Position numbers and translations under genes: made by a program. Below, in pieces: positions 6,794-12,806 of a stretch of DNA of 19,778 nt. Each line of letters starts with the position of its first letter. Positions within the stretch are counted from its first letter, which is position 1. Source of the DNA: Bacillota bacterium (GTDB lineage Bacteria; Bacillota; Limnochordia; Limnochordales; ZCTH02-B6); contig QGSR01000007.1 of the NCBI GenBank assembly GCA_003387805.1, positions 1-19,778 on the forward strand. The letters are read 5' to 3'. The notes under the pieces were generated by a model. It searched no databases. It saw only the letters and a list, made by a program, of their open reading frames with translations, and was not told where the DNA came from.

Positions 6794-6923
6794 ATTCCGC
6801 GCCGGCCTGCCGGGATCCGTCGGCCGGCCGCCGGTCGGCGCGACGACCGGCCCGCGCCCGAAGGCCCGGCGCGGCCCGCGGATCTCGTCCGGCGGGCGCC
6901 GCGCCCGCCGGGGGGCCGGAGGA

Positions 6924-6953
6924 CAAAAAAACAAGCCTCCGTGAGGAGGCTTG
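6924..6953 (-). terminator. Rho-independent terminator of the ferredoxin gene
   Basis: CAAGCCTCC and GGAGGCTTG form a perfect 9-bp stem with a GTGA/TCAC loop. On the minus strand it is followed by a run of T interrupted only at the end, 18 nt after the ferredoxin stop codon. Confidence 0.9.
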
Positions 6954-6971
6954 CCAATTGTTCCGGGGTGC

Positions 6972-7590
6972 TCAGCGCTGCTCCTGAACCAGCTCCACCG
7001 GCCCGTGAATGCTGATGATGCACGCCAGGCGATGGCCTTCCTTGATCAAGTCGTCGCCCAGCATGTCGCGCTCTTCCTCGCGCACGGGCGACAGGTTCTC
7101 CATGCCTTTGAGAATGCGCACCGTGCACGTGTCGCACGAGCCTTCCTTGCAGCTGTAGTCCAGGTCCACGTTGCGCTCGAGGGCGGCGTCCAGCAAGTTT
7201 TCGCCGGCCCCCCCCTGGCACCTCGTGCGGGGTGCCGCCCATGGTGGGGGGGTGGGGCGCTCCGGGTCCTCCCGCCGGCGCGGCTCCTGCGGGAGCTTCG
7301 GCCGTGGCTGCCGCGGCGTCGGCCTCGGCCGGGGCGGCGTCGGCGGCTTCCGCTTCCGCCGCGGCCGGGGTGGCGGCCGGAGCGGCGGCCGCGACGCCGG
7401 GCGCGGCGGCCACGAACCCGCCGGCGGCTATCTTCCGGGCCAGCGCCTCCTCGACCACTTTCTCGAGTTCGGCCATGGTCTGCTCGTCAAGCGTCGCGCC
7501 TCGCCGGGACGTGAGCTGTTGCACGACGGCGGAGATGAAAAATCCTGCGAGGATGCCGATCAGCAGCATCTCGGCTGCAGCTGGCGTCAT
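6972..7590 (-). CDS. Membrane-anchored [2Fe-2S] ferredoxin, split by a one-base frameshift
   Basis: Two reading frames join into one gene. The first, from ATG 7590 (SD AGAGGGG), encodes a short N-terminus with a membrane helix (about residues 8-24), a helical segment (LDEQTMAELEKVVEEALARK), then a long Ala/Pro/Glu linker to about residue 125. The second frame encodes a plant-type ferredoxin domain: NLLDAALERNVDLDYS, then cysteines in C-x4-C-x2-C (CKEGSCDTC), and a last Cys in RLACIISIHG. This domain carries electrons to redox partners at the membrane. The frames differ by one base at a C8 run (7208-7215). Removing one base gives 205 residues with the expected PGGAGENLLDAALE join. Either the run is a sequencing or assembly slip, or the gene is broken or phase-variable. 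The partner enzyme is not in the window. Confidence 0.8.
7208..7215 (-). other. C8 run (G8 on the coding strand) at the frameshift
   Basis: Eight identical bases sit exactly where the reading frame moves from the linker to the ferredoxin domain. With seven the frame is continuous (GTG CCA GGG GGG GCC). A second homopolymer, G7 at 7246-7252, lies 31 nt away in the same linker. Confidence 0.8.
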
Positions 7591-7637
7591 GGCGAAACTA
7601 CCCCTCTTCCATTGAGTCGACGCGAATACACATCGTC

Positions 7638-7666
7638 ATAGTAACACGCGCCGCGGCAAATTTCTA
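7638..7666 (-). promoter_or_regulatory. Putative promoter of the ferredoxin gene
   Basis: On the minus strand TAGAAA (7666-7661) and TACTAT (7643-7638) are 17 nt apart, and TACTAT is preceded by TGT (extended -10). Both hexamers are four-of-six matches, so the call is moderate. Confidence 0.4.
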
Positions 7667-7884
7667 CATTTCCCGGCCCTTCCCCCGCCGGAAAGCCGAT
7701 GAAAATCGGTTGCATTTTCTATTGGGAGGAAATGGGCCTCCTAGAACAGAAACGTCCCATTATTGCGCCGCGGGGTGCGGCGGACGCGGGCGGGTTGGGG
7801 CGCCGCCGGCCGACAGGCCGCCGCGCGGAGCCGCCGGCGCGGCGCGGCAAAGCAATGCTTCACGAAGTGAAGGGGGCGCTTCCG

Positions 7885-8628
7885 TTGAGACGGGGACTCA
7901 TTGTGCTGCTGCTGACTCTTGCCTTGGTCGTTTCGGCCGCGGGCGCGGCAGCCGCCCAGACGCTGCGGGTGGGCGTCAACGCCGCGTTCCCGCCTTTTGA
8001 GTACATCGACGACGAGACGGGTGAGTACGTCGGGTTCGACATGGCCCTCATCCGGGAAATGGCCGCTCGCATGGGCATGGAAGTGGAAATCATCAATACC
8101 GCGTGGGACGGCATCATCCCCGGGCTGCTGGCGGGGCATTATGACGTCATTATTTCGGCCATGACCATCACCAACGAGCGGGCGCAGGCCGTAGACTTCT
8201 CCGACCCGTATTTCGCCACGGGCCAGGTCATCGTGGTGCATGCCGGCGACGACAGCATCCAGACGCCGGCGGATCTCGCGGGCAAAGTGGTGGCGGTGCA
8301 GATCGGCACCACCGGGCACTTCGCCGCGGAGCGCATCGAGGGCGTGGCCAGCGTGGACCACTACCAGTTCGCGCCGGAGGCGTTTCTGGCCCTGAAGACC
8401 GGGCGGGCCGACGCGGTGGTGGTGGACGAGCTGGTGGCCATCCAGGAGATTCGGGCCAATCCCGGCGAGCTGAAGGTGGTGGGCCAGCCGTTCACCGTGG
8501 AGTACTACGGCATCGCGCTGCGCAAGGGCCGCGAAGACCTGCTCCGGGCTATCAACCGGGCCTTGGCCCAGGTGCGGGCCGACGGCACGTATGATGAGCT
8601 GTACCGGACGTGGATCCTCGGGGAGTAA
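7885..8628 (+). CDS. Amino-acid ABC transporter substrate-binding protein (copy 1)
   Basis: This 247-residue SBP_bac_3 family protein captures a polar amino acid outside the membrane for import. It has a signal peptide (about 1-24, MRRGLIVLLLTLALVVSAAG, AAAAQ cleavage) but no lipobox cysteine. Family marks are TLRVGVNAAFPPFEYID, GFDMALIREMAARMG, WDGIIPGLLAGHYD, ISAMTITNERAQ, VDFSDPYF, and DAVVVDELVA near 180. I chose TTG at 7885 because AAGGGGG lies 8 nt upstream and the N-terminus then aligns with the next gene's product (MRRGL versus MRRSL). The open frame runs upstream to 7699, but that part is not family sequence. The upstream gap (7591-7884) holds a small CCGAT-GAAA-ATCGG hairpin at 7695-7708 and no clear promoter. 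The specific amino acid is unknown. Confidence 0.9.
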   Translation: MRRGLIVLLLTLALVVSAAGAAAAQTLRVGVNAAFPPFEYIDDETGEYVGFDMALIREMAARMGMEVEIINTAWDGIIPGLLAGHYDVIISAMTITNERAQAVDFSDPYFATGQVIVVHAGDDSIQTPADLAGKVVAVQIGTTGHFAAERIEGVASVDHYQFAPEAFLALKTGRADAVVVDELVAIQEIRANPGELKVVGQPFTVEYYGIALRKGREDLLRAINRALAQVRADGTYDELYRTWILGE

Positions 8629-8655
8629 GCCGGTACCGCCGGTGCGCGTGACGGT

Positions 8656-8693
8656 GCGGCCGCAGCCGGCCCACGGGCCGGCTGCGGGCCGCC
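8656..8693 (+). other. Strong intergenic hairpin between the two binding-protein genes
   Basis: GCAGCCGGCC and GGCCGGCTGC pair perfectly around CACG, extended outward by GGCC pairs with one bulge. No T tract follows, so it is more likely an mRNA stabiliser or processing signal than a terminator. Confidence 0.6.
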
Positions 8694-8757
8694 GGGGAGC
8701 CAAACTCGGAGCCAAGGGCGTTGCGAAGCCCTTCAACATCTAAAGGAGGTCTTGGGC

Positions 8758-9498
8758 ATGCGCAGGAGTCTTGTCGCACTGTTGGCGGCCGTCTTGATGC
8801 TGGGGACGGTCACCGGGCTGGGGGCCGCGCAGGTGCTGCGCGTCGGCTCGGACGTCGCGTATCCTCCCTTTGAGTTCGTGGACGAAGCGACGGGTGAGTT
8901 TGTGGGCTTTGACATGGACATCATCCGCGAGGTGGGCCGGCGCCTGGGCATGGAGGTCGTCATCGAGAACGTGGCCTGGGAAGGCATCATCCCGGGCCTG
9001 CTGGCCGGGCACTATGACGTCATCATCTCGGCCATGACCATTACCGACGAGCGGGCGCAGGCCGTGAACTTCTCCGACCCGTACTTCGCCACGGGCCAGG
9101 TCATCGTGGTGCGGGCCGACGACGACAGCATCACGGCCCCGGCGGATTTGGTGGGCAAGCGGGTGGCCGTGCAGATCGGCACCACCGGCCAGTTCGCCGC
9201 CGAGTCCATCGAGGGCGCCATCGTGGAGCACTACCCGCTGACGCCCGAGGCGTTCCTGGCGCTGAAGCTGGGCCGGGCCGACGCGGCCGTGGTGGACGAG
9301 CTGGTGGCCATCGAAGAGGCGCGGGCCAACCCGGGCGAGGTCAAGGTGGTCGGCACGCCCTTCACCATTGAGTACTACGGCATCGCCATGCGCAAGGACC
9401 GGGAGGACCTGCTGCGGAACATCAACCGGGCCCTCGCGCAGATGAAGGCCGACGGCACGTACGACGAGATTTACGAGCGCTGGTTCGGCACGAACTAA
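8758..9498 (+). CDS. Amino-acid ABC transporter substrate-binding protein (copy 2)
   Basis: This 246-residue protein is a tandem paralogue of the preceding binding protein; I estimate around 70% identity by eye, with long identical stretches such as GIIPGLLAGHYDVIISAMTI and NRALAQ. It again has a signal peptide (MRRSLVALLAAVLMLGTVTG, cleavage around GAAQ) without a lipobox Cys. Differences in the ligand-cleft region (copy 1 NAAFPPFEYI versus SDVAYPPFEFV here) may change which amino acid is bound. The ATG at 8758 has AAGGAGG at 8-nt spacing. The gene is probably in one transcript with copy 1, and with the permease via a possible attenuating hairpin. Whether the two copies compete for one permease is unknown. 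Confidence 0.92.
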   Translation: MRRSLVALLAAVLMLGTVTGLGAAQVLRVGSDVAYPPFEFVDEATGEFVGFDMDIIREVGRRLGMEVVIENVAWEGIIPGLLAGHYDVIISAMTITDERAQAVNFSDPYFATGQVIVVRADDDSITAPADLVGKRVAVQIGTTGQFAAESIEGAIVEHYPLTPEAFLALKLGRADAAVVDELVAIEEARANPGEVKVVGTPFTIEYYGIAMRKDREDLLRNINRALAQMKADGTYDEIYERWFGTN

Positions 9499-9526
9499 GA
9501 GCCGCTTCCAGAAACCGCTGAACGGA

Positions 9527-9574
9527 GCGGGGGTCGCGGACCGGCGGTCGTGACCGCGGCCCCCGCCCTCTTCT
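9527..9574 (+). terminator. Possible attenuator or weak terminator before the permease gene
   Basis: GCGGGGGTCGCGG (9527-9539) pairs with CCGCGGCCCCCGC (9554-9566) with one G-U pair, followed by a pyrimidine-rich CCTCTTCT. Such a structure often gives higher expression of binding proteins than of the permease. Confidence 0.5.
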
Positions 9575-9607
9575 GCTTGCGCCGCGGGTTGAAAGGGGCA
9601 GCCGGCC

Positions 9608-10324
9608 GTGGGACTTGATTGGGGCCTTATCGTGCGATCGCTCCCGGCCTTGGGCCAAGGCGCCGTGACGACGCTGACGCTGACGGTCATCTCCATCAGC
9701 CTCGGCCTCGTCCTCGGCACCGTCATCGGCCTGATGCGCCTGGCGCGCATCTGGATGGTCGGGGCCGTCGCGTCGGCATACGTCTGGTTTTTCCGGGGAA
9801 CACCCCTGCTGATTCAGCTGTTCCTTATTTACTACGCCATGCCGCCGCTGCTGGGCATTACGCTGGACCGGTGGCAGGCGGGGATTATCGCTCTGAGCCT
9901 GAATTCGGCCGCGTACATCGCCGAAATCGTGCGGGCGGGCATTCAGTCCATCGACGTCGGGCAGACCGAGGCGGCCCAGGCGCTGGGCCTGACCAAATTC
10001 CAGACGGCTTGGTTCATCATCCTGCCCCAGGCGTTCCGGCGCATCATTCCCCCGCTGGGCAACGAATTCATTTTGCTCCTGAAAGATTCATCGCTGGTGT
10101 CGGTCATCGCGCTGGAAGAGCTGCTGCGGGCGGGCCAGCTCATCGTGACGCGCACGTTCAAGCCGGTGGAAATTTATGCGCTCATCGCCATCATTTACTT
10201 GATCATGACGTCGGCCATCTCCGTCCTGGTCACGTTCACCGAGCGGTGGCTGCGGGTGGAAACCCGGGGCGACCAGCGGCGGACCCGGGGGGCGCGCGGC
10301 GTTGCCCGCGCCGGCGCGCCCTGA
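9608..10324 (+). CDS. Amino-acid ABC transporter permease (HisM/GlnP type)
   Basis: This 238-residue membrane protein is the channel subunit for the two binding proteins. An N-terminal segment (about 12-45) is followed by TM helices through WFFRGTPLLIQLFLIYYAM, a hallmark of the HisMQ family. Next come SLNSAAYIAEIVRAGIQS and the EAA loop, with TEAAQALGLTKFQTAWFIILP at about 118-138 and QAFRRIIPPLGNEF after it. The C-terminus ends in a Gly/Arg/Ala-rich tail after ERWLRVE. Typical members have about 215 residues; the tail accounts for the extra length. GTG 9608 has AAAGGGG upstream. The ATPase partner that normally follows in such operons is missing; the next gene is an Fe-S carrier with its own promoter. 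Confidence 0.93.
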   Translation: MGLDWGLIVRSLPALGQGAVTTLTLTVISISLGLVLGTVIGLMRLARIWMVGAVASAYVWFFRGTPLLIQLFLIYYAMPPLLGITLDRWQAGIIALSLNSAAYIAEIVRAGIQSIDVGQTEAAQALGLTKFQTAWFIILPQAFRRIIPPLGNEFILLLKDSSLVSVIALEELLRAGQLIVTRTFKPVEIYALIAIIYLIMTSAISVLVTFTERWLRVETRGDQRRTRGARGVARAGAP

Positions 10325-10330
10325 TATAAT
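10302..10330 (+). promoter_or_regulatory. Promoter of the Fe-S carrier gene
   Basis: TTGCCC (10302-10307) and TATAAT (10325-10330) are 17 nt apart, and TATAAT is preceded by TGA (extended -10). It overlaps the end of the permease gene and shows the Fe-S carrier gene starts a new transcript. Confidence 0.75.
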
Positions 10331-10357
10331 AGGCGACGGAAGGCGGAGGTGATATGC

Positions 10358-10711
10358 GTGATCACGGTTACTGAACGAGCCGCCGAAAAGCTGAAGGAAA
10401 TCATGGAGGCGGAAAACCGGGCGGGCCAGGCGCTGCGCATCATGGTCAGGGCCGGCGGCTGCAGCGGTTATTCCTACGCCATGGGTTTCGATACAGAGCA
10501 GCATGAGGAAGACATCGTCTACGAGCAGCACGGCATCCGCATGATGGTGGATCCGTTCAGCATGCGGCTGCTGGAGGGCACCCAGGTGGACTGGGTCGAC
10601 ACGTTGATGGGCGGCGGGTTCGCCATCAACAACCCCAACGCGGTGCGGACGTGCGGCTGCGGCCAGTCGTTCCGGACCGCGGAGGACGAGGGCGAGCCCG
10701 AGTTTTGCTGA
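10358..10711 (+). CDS. A-type iron-sulfur carrier protein (IscA/ErpA/HesB family)
   Basis: This 117-residue protein belongs to the A-type carriers that accept Fe-S clusters from a scaffold and deliver them to apo-proteins in the cytoplasm. The three conserved cysteines are C35 ([10 protein letters not shown]), C99 and C101 (TCGCGQSF), the usual pattern. Typical features include [21 protein letters not shown], and NNPNA just before the second cysteines. An extra Cys ends the protein (EPEFC, C117), which is not usual for the family. GTG 10358 follows GGAGGTGAT; the in-frame GTG at 10349 is the SD itself. tadA begins 41 nt after the stop and probably shares the transcript. Redox enzymes needing Fe-S, such as the ferredoxin, occur nearby. 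Confidence 0.92.
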   Translation: MITVTERAAEKLKEIMEAENRAGQALRIMVRAGGCSGYSYAMGFDTEQHEEDIVYEQHGIRMMVDPFSMRLLEGTQVDWVDTLMGGGFAINNPNAVRTCGCGQSFRTAEDEGEPEFC

Positions 10712-10752
10712 AGCCCGGCCCGCGGCCCGGACCCGAGTCCGGCGTGCCGAGT

Positions 10753-11232
10753 ATGGTGCAGGTTCCGGCGTCGGACGGGGATGAAGCGTGGATGCGCTTG
10801 GCGCTGGAGGAGGCCCGCCGGGCCGCCTCCGGCGGCGACGTGCCCGTGGGCGCCGTGGTGGTGCGCGACGGCGCCGTCATCGGGCGGGGCCACAACCGGC
10901 GCGAGCAGGACCACGATCCGACGGCGCACGCCGAAATCATCGCCATTCGCGAAGCGGCCGCGGCCGTGGGCGCGTGGCGATTGACAGGAAGCACGTTATA
11001 CGTTACAATCGAACCTTGCCCGATGTGTGCAGGGGCGCTGGTGCTGGCCCGGATTGACCGGCTCGTCTACGGGGCCGCGGATCCGAAAACCGGCGCCGCG
11101 GGTTCCCTCTACAACATCGTGCAGGACGAGAGGCTGAACCATCGCCTCGCCGTCACGGCGGGCGTGCTGGAGAGCGAATGCCGCGAGCTGATTCGCTCGT
11201 TTTTCCGGCAGCGCCGCCAGCCGAAAACGTAG
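10753..11232 (+). CDS. tadA: tRNA-specific adenosine deaminase
   Basis: This 159-residue zinc enzyme deaminates the wobble adenosine (A34) to inosine, mainly in tRNA-Arg(ACG). The catalytic motif TAHAEI is at about 57-62 (H59, catalytic E61) and PCPMCAGAL supplies C89 and C92. VPVGAVVV precedes the motif at 30-37, and the region [16 protein letters not shown] is typical for TadA rather than for other cytidine/guanine deaminases. Length matches B. subtilis TadA. The start is uncertain: ATG 10753 gives the usual N-terminus, but GTG 10744 or ATG 10792 are possible. The gene is followed 16 nt later by two tRNA-Ser genes, as in related genomes, so they may be co-transcribed. Confidence 0.94.
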   Translation: MVQVPASDGDEAWMRLALEEARRAASGGDVPVGAVVVRDGAVIGRGHNRREQDHDPTAHAEIIAIREAAAAVGAWRLTGSTLYVTIEPCPMCAGALVLARIDRLVYGAADPKTGAAGSLYNIVQDERLNHRLAVTAGVLESECRELIRSFFRQRRQPKT

Positions 11233-11248
11233 CGGTCAGTGTTTGCAC

Positions 11249-11339
11249 GGAGGGGTTGCGGAGCGGCCGAACGCGGCGCACTCGAAATGCGTTAGGCGGT
11301 AACCCCGCCTCGTGGGTTCAAATCCCACCCCCTCCGCCA
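11249..11339 (+). tRNA. tRNA-Ser (anticodon CGA)
   Basis: The acceptor stem GGAGGGG pairs with CCCCTCC, followed by discriminator G and an encoded CCA (11337-11339). The anticodon stem CGCA/TGCG encloses CTCGAAA, giving anticodon CGA (reads UCG). The long variable arm (GCGG-TAA-CCCCGC) is typical of tRNA-Ser, and the T arm is GTGGGTTCAAATCCCAC. Confidence 0.95.
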
Positions 11340-11353
11340 ATTTTTATACATCA

Positions 11354-11443
11354 GGAAGGGTGCTGGAGCGGCCGAACAGGCACGACTGGAAATCGTGTGC
11401 GCCTTCACGGGCGCCGAGGGTTCAAATCCCTCCCCTTCCGCCA
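11354..11443 (+). tRNA. tRNA-Ser (anticodon GGA)
   Basis: GGAAGGG pairs with CCCTTCC, followed by G and an encoded CCA (11441-11443). The anticodon stem CACGA/TCGTG encloses CTGGAAA, giving anticodon GGA (reads UCC/UCU). A long variable arm (GGCGCCTTCACGGGCGCC-like) and the T arm AGGGTTCAAATCCCT confirm tRNA-Ser. Tandem with the preceding tRNA. Confidence 0.95.
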
Positions 11444-11452
11444 GCGCAAACG

Positions 11453-11480
11453 GGTCCCGGAACATCCGGGACCTTTCTTT
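11453..11480 (+). terminator. Terminator after the tRNA-Ser pair
   Basis: GGTCCCGG and CCGGGACC form a perfect 8-bp stem with loop AACAT, followed by TTTCTTT. It ends the tadA-tRNA transcript. Confidence 0.9.
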
Positions 11481-11495
11481 ATGTTCCGAGGCAAA

Positions 11496-11529
11496 CAACA
11501 AGCCCCGGCGCATGCGCCGGGGCTTGTTG
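11496..11529 (-). terminator. 34-nt perfect palindrome, terminator of yceI
   Basis: The whole 34-nt element is a perfect inverted repeat centred on GCATGC with arms CAACAAGCCCCGG. On the minus strand it is followed by TTTGCC and lies 53 nt after the yceI stop codon. It could also act as a backup terminator for the plus-strand tRNAs. Confidence 0.75.
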
Positions 11530-11581
11530 GAGCGCAGGTTCATCTATGTTCAGCGGCGACGCGGCGCGTGCCGTCGCAGGG

Positions 11582-12124
11582 TTAGGCCTCCGCTGCCTTG
11601 GCCGCCTGGACTTCCAGCTCGATGGTGACTTCGTCGCCCACCAGGAAGCCGCCGGCCTCCAGCGGAGCGTTCCACGTCAGGCCGAAGTCCTTGCGGTTGA
11701 CCTTGGCCTTGGCGCTGAAGCCGATCTTCTCGTTGCCCCACGGGTCCACGGCCTTGCCCAGGTACTCGGCCTCCAGGGTGACGGGCTTGGTCACGTCGCG
11801 GATGGTGAGCTCGCCCTCGATGGTGTAGCTGTTTTCGCCGGTCTTGGTGACCTTGGTGCTCTTGTACGTCAAGTGCGGATACTTTTCCACCTCGAAGAAA
11901 TCCGCGGACCGCAGGTGGTTGTCGCGGTCTTCGTTGCGCGTGTCGACGCTGGCCGCGTCAATCTTCACTTCCACCTCGGCGTCGGTCCAGTCGTCGGGGT
12001 TGCCCTTGATGGTGCCCTCAACGCCTCCGAAGCGGCCTTTGACCGTCGTGATCATCAGGTGGCGAATGCCGAATTCGACGATGGTGTGGCTGGGGTCGAT
12101 GGTCCACGTTGTTTGATTGCTCAA
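11582..12124 (-). CDS. YceI family protein
   Basis: This 180-residue protein belongs to the YceI family, a lipocalin-like beta barrel thought to bind polyisoprenoid lipids. The family blocks are WTIDPSHTIVEFGIRHLMIT, VKGRFGG, VDTRNEDRDNHLRSADFFEVEKYP, GELTIRDVTKPV, and FSAKAKVNRKDFGLTWNAPLEAGGFLVGDEV near the C-terminus. There is no signal peptide, so it should be cytoplasmic, unlike E. coli YceI, which is periplasmic. The start is TTG 12124, with GGGAGCGG upstream; no better ATG exists in frame. The gene is divergent from an HxlR-type regulator and has a consensus promoter. YceI genes are often next to redox or stress regulators, so regulation by the neighbour is plausible. Confidence 0.93.
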   Translation of the reverse strand: MSNQTTWTIDPSHTIVEFGIRHLMITTVKGRFGGVEGTIKGNPDDWTDAEVEVKIDAASVDTRNEDRDNHLRSADFFEVEKYPHLTYKSTKVTKTGENSYTIEGELTIRDVTKPVTLEAEYLGKAVDPWGNEKIGFSAKAKVNRKDFGLTWNAPLEAGGFLVGDEVTIELEVQAAKAAEA

Positions 12125-12208
12125 AACGAGTCCGCTCCCTCTTGAAATTTTCCCCCGCTCGGGTTAGCTTATTATTGCCAAGCAGGTTACGTTTTGTAAG
12201 CGAGTTCA

Positions 12209-12237
12209 TTATACGCACTGCCTATCCGCGTGTCAAG
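12209..12237 (-). promoter_or_regulatory. Consensus sigma-A promoter of yceI
   Basis: On the minus strand TTGACA (12237-12232) and TATAAT (12214-12209) are separated by exactly 17 nt: a perfect consensus. Such a strong promoter usually needs a repressor, and the divergent HxlR gene is an obvious candidate. Confidence 0.85.
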
Positions 12238-12244
12238 CATTTTG

Positions 12245-12253
12245 TGGTACACT
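12245..12253 (+). promoter_or_regulatory. Extended -10 promoter of the hxlR-type gene
   Basis: TGG precedes TACACT (12248-12253) on the plus strand. The -35 region is poor. It is back to back with the yceI promoter. Confidence 0.4.
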
Positions 12254-12281
12254 AGCGGCGAGAGCGCTTACCCCGTTCTGC

Positions 12282-12298
12282 GGCGCACTTAGTGTGCC
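12282..12298. promoter_or_regulatory. Imperfect palindrome, candidate HxlR operator
   Basis: GGCGCAC and GTGTGCC are inverted around TTA (6 of 7 positions pair). It lies about 30 nt downstream of the hxlR-type promoter -10 element, where a regulator could act on its own gene. Confidence 0.3.
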
Positions 12299-12370
12299 CC
12301 ATTCTCCGGGCGGAGCGGCGGCACGACACGCCGTTGGGCTTTGCGCCTTGCCAGTGGGGTGGGAACGTTG

Positions 12371-12718
12371 GTGCTGGAACCGGAAACCCTCGAACGAATG
12401 TGTCCCCGCTACGAAGCGGCGGTGCAGCTTTTGGGCAAGAAGTGGACCGGCATGCTGCTGCGGGTGCTGCTGGCGGGGCCCACCAGATTCTCGGAGTTCA
12501 CCCGGCAAATACCGGACGTCAGCGCCCGCCTGGTGGCGGAGCGCCTGAAGGAACTGGAAGAACACGGCATCGTGGTCCGCACCGTGCATCCGGACCGGCC
12601 GGTGACGGTGGAGTACTCGCTGACGGAAAAAGGCCGGGCTCTAGCGCCGGTGGTGGAGGCCATCCAGCGGTGGGCCGAGCGCTGGTGCGACGTGGAGCAA
12701 GACCAAACCGAGTCCTGA
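12371..12718 (+). CDS. HxlR family winged-helix regulator
   Basis: This 115-residue protein has the HxlR fold: the conserved early cysteine C11 (MCPRYEAAVQLLGKKW), the recognition region RFSEFTRQIPDVSARLVAERL, LKELEEHGIVVR, and the wing VEYSLTEKGRALAPVVEAI followed by WAERW. In several HxlR proteins this cysteine senses reactive aldehydes, quinones or disulfide stress; that is family knowledge, and here it is a possibility. The start is uncertain: GTG 12371 follows GGGGTGGGAA; TTG 12368 and TTG 12341 are alternatives. It is divergent from yceI and upstream of uvsE in the same direction with an 88-nt gap and no terminator, so uvsE may be co-transcribed. A redox or UV/oxidative-stress role for the cluster is an inference. 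Confidence 0.88.
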   Translation: MLEPETLERMCPRYEAAVQLLGKKWTGMLLRVLLAGPTRFSEFTRQIPDVSARLVAERLKELEEHGIVVRTVHPDRPVTVEYSLTEKGRALAPVVEAIQRWAERWCDVEQDQTES

Positions 12719-12806
12719 CGATTGCTTCGGCGCCGGCGCGGGCGCTCCGCGGCGCGAAGGGACGGGAGACGGCCCGGACGGGGCAGACTAGGCAGGGGTG
12801 TGCTCC

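Noticed and set aside
7699..7884. N-terminal extension of the first binding protein from ATG 7699
   Set aside because: Not family sequence; TTG 7885 has a good SD and aligns with the start of the tandem copy.
11249..11443. Integrated element at the tRNA-Ser genes
   Set aside because: Both tRNAs are complete with CCA, no duplicated tRNA 3' end or integrase was seen, and the following genes are ordinary.
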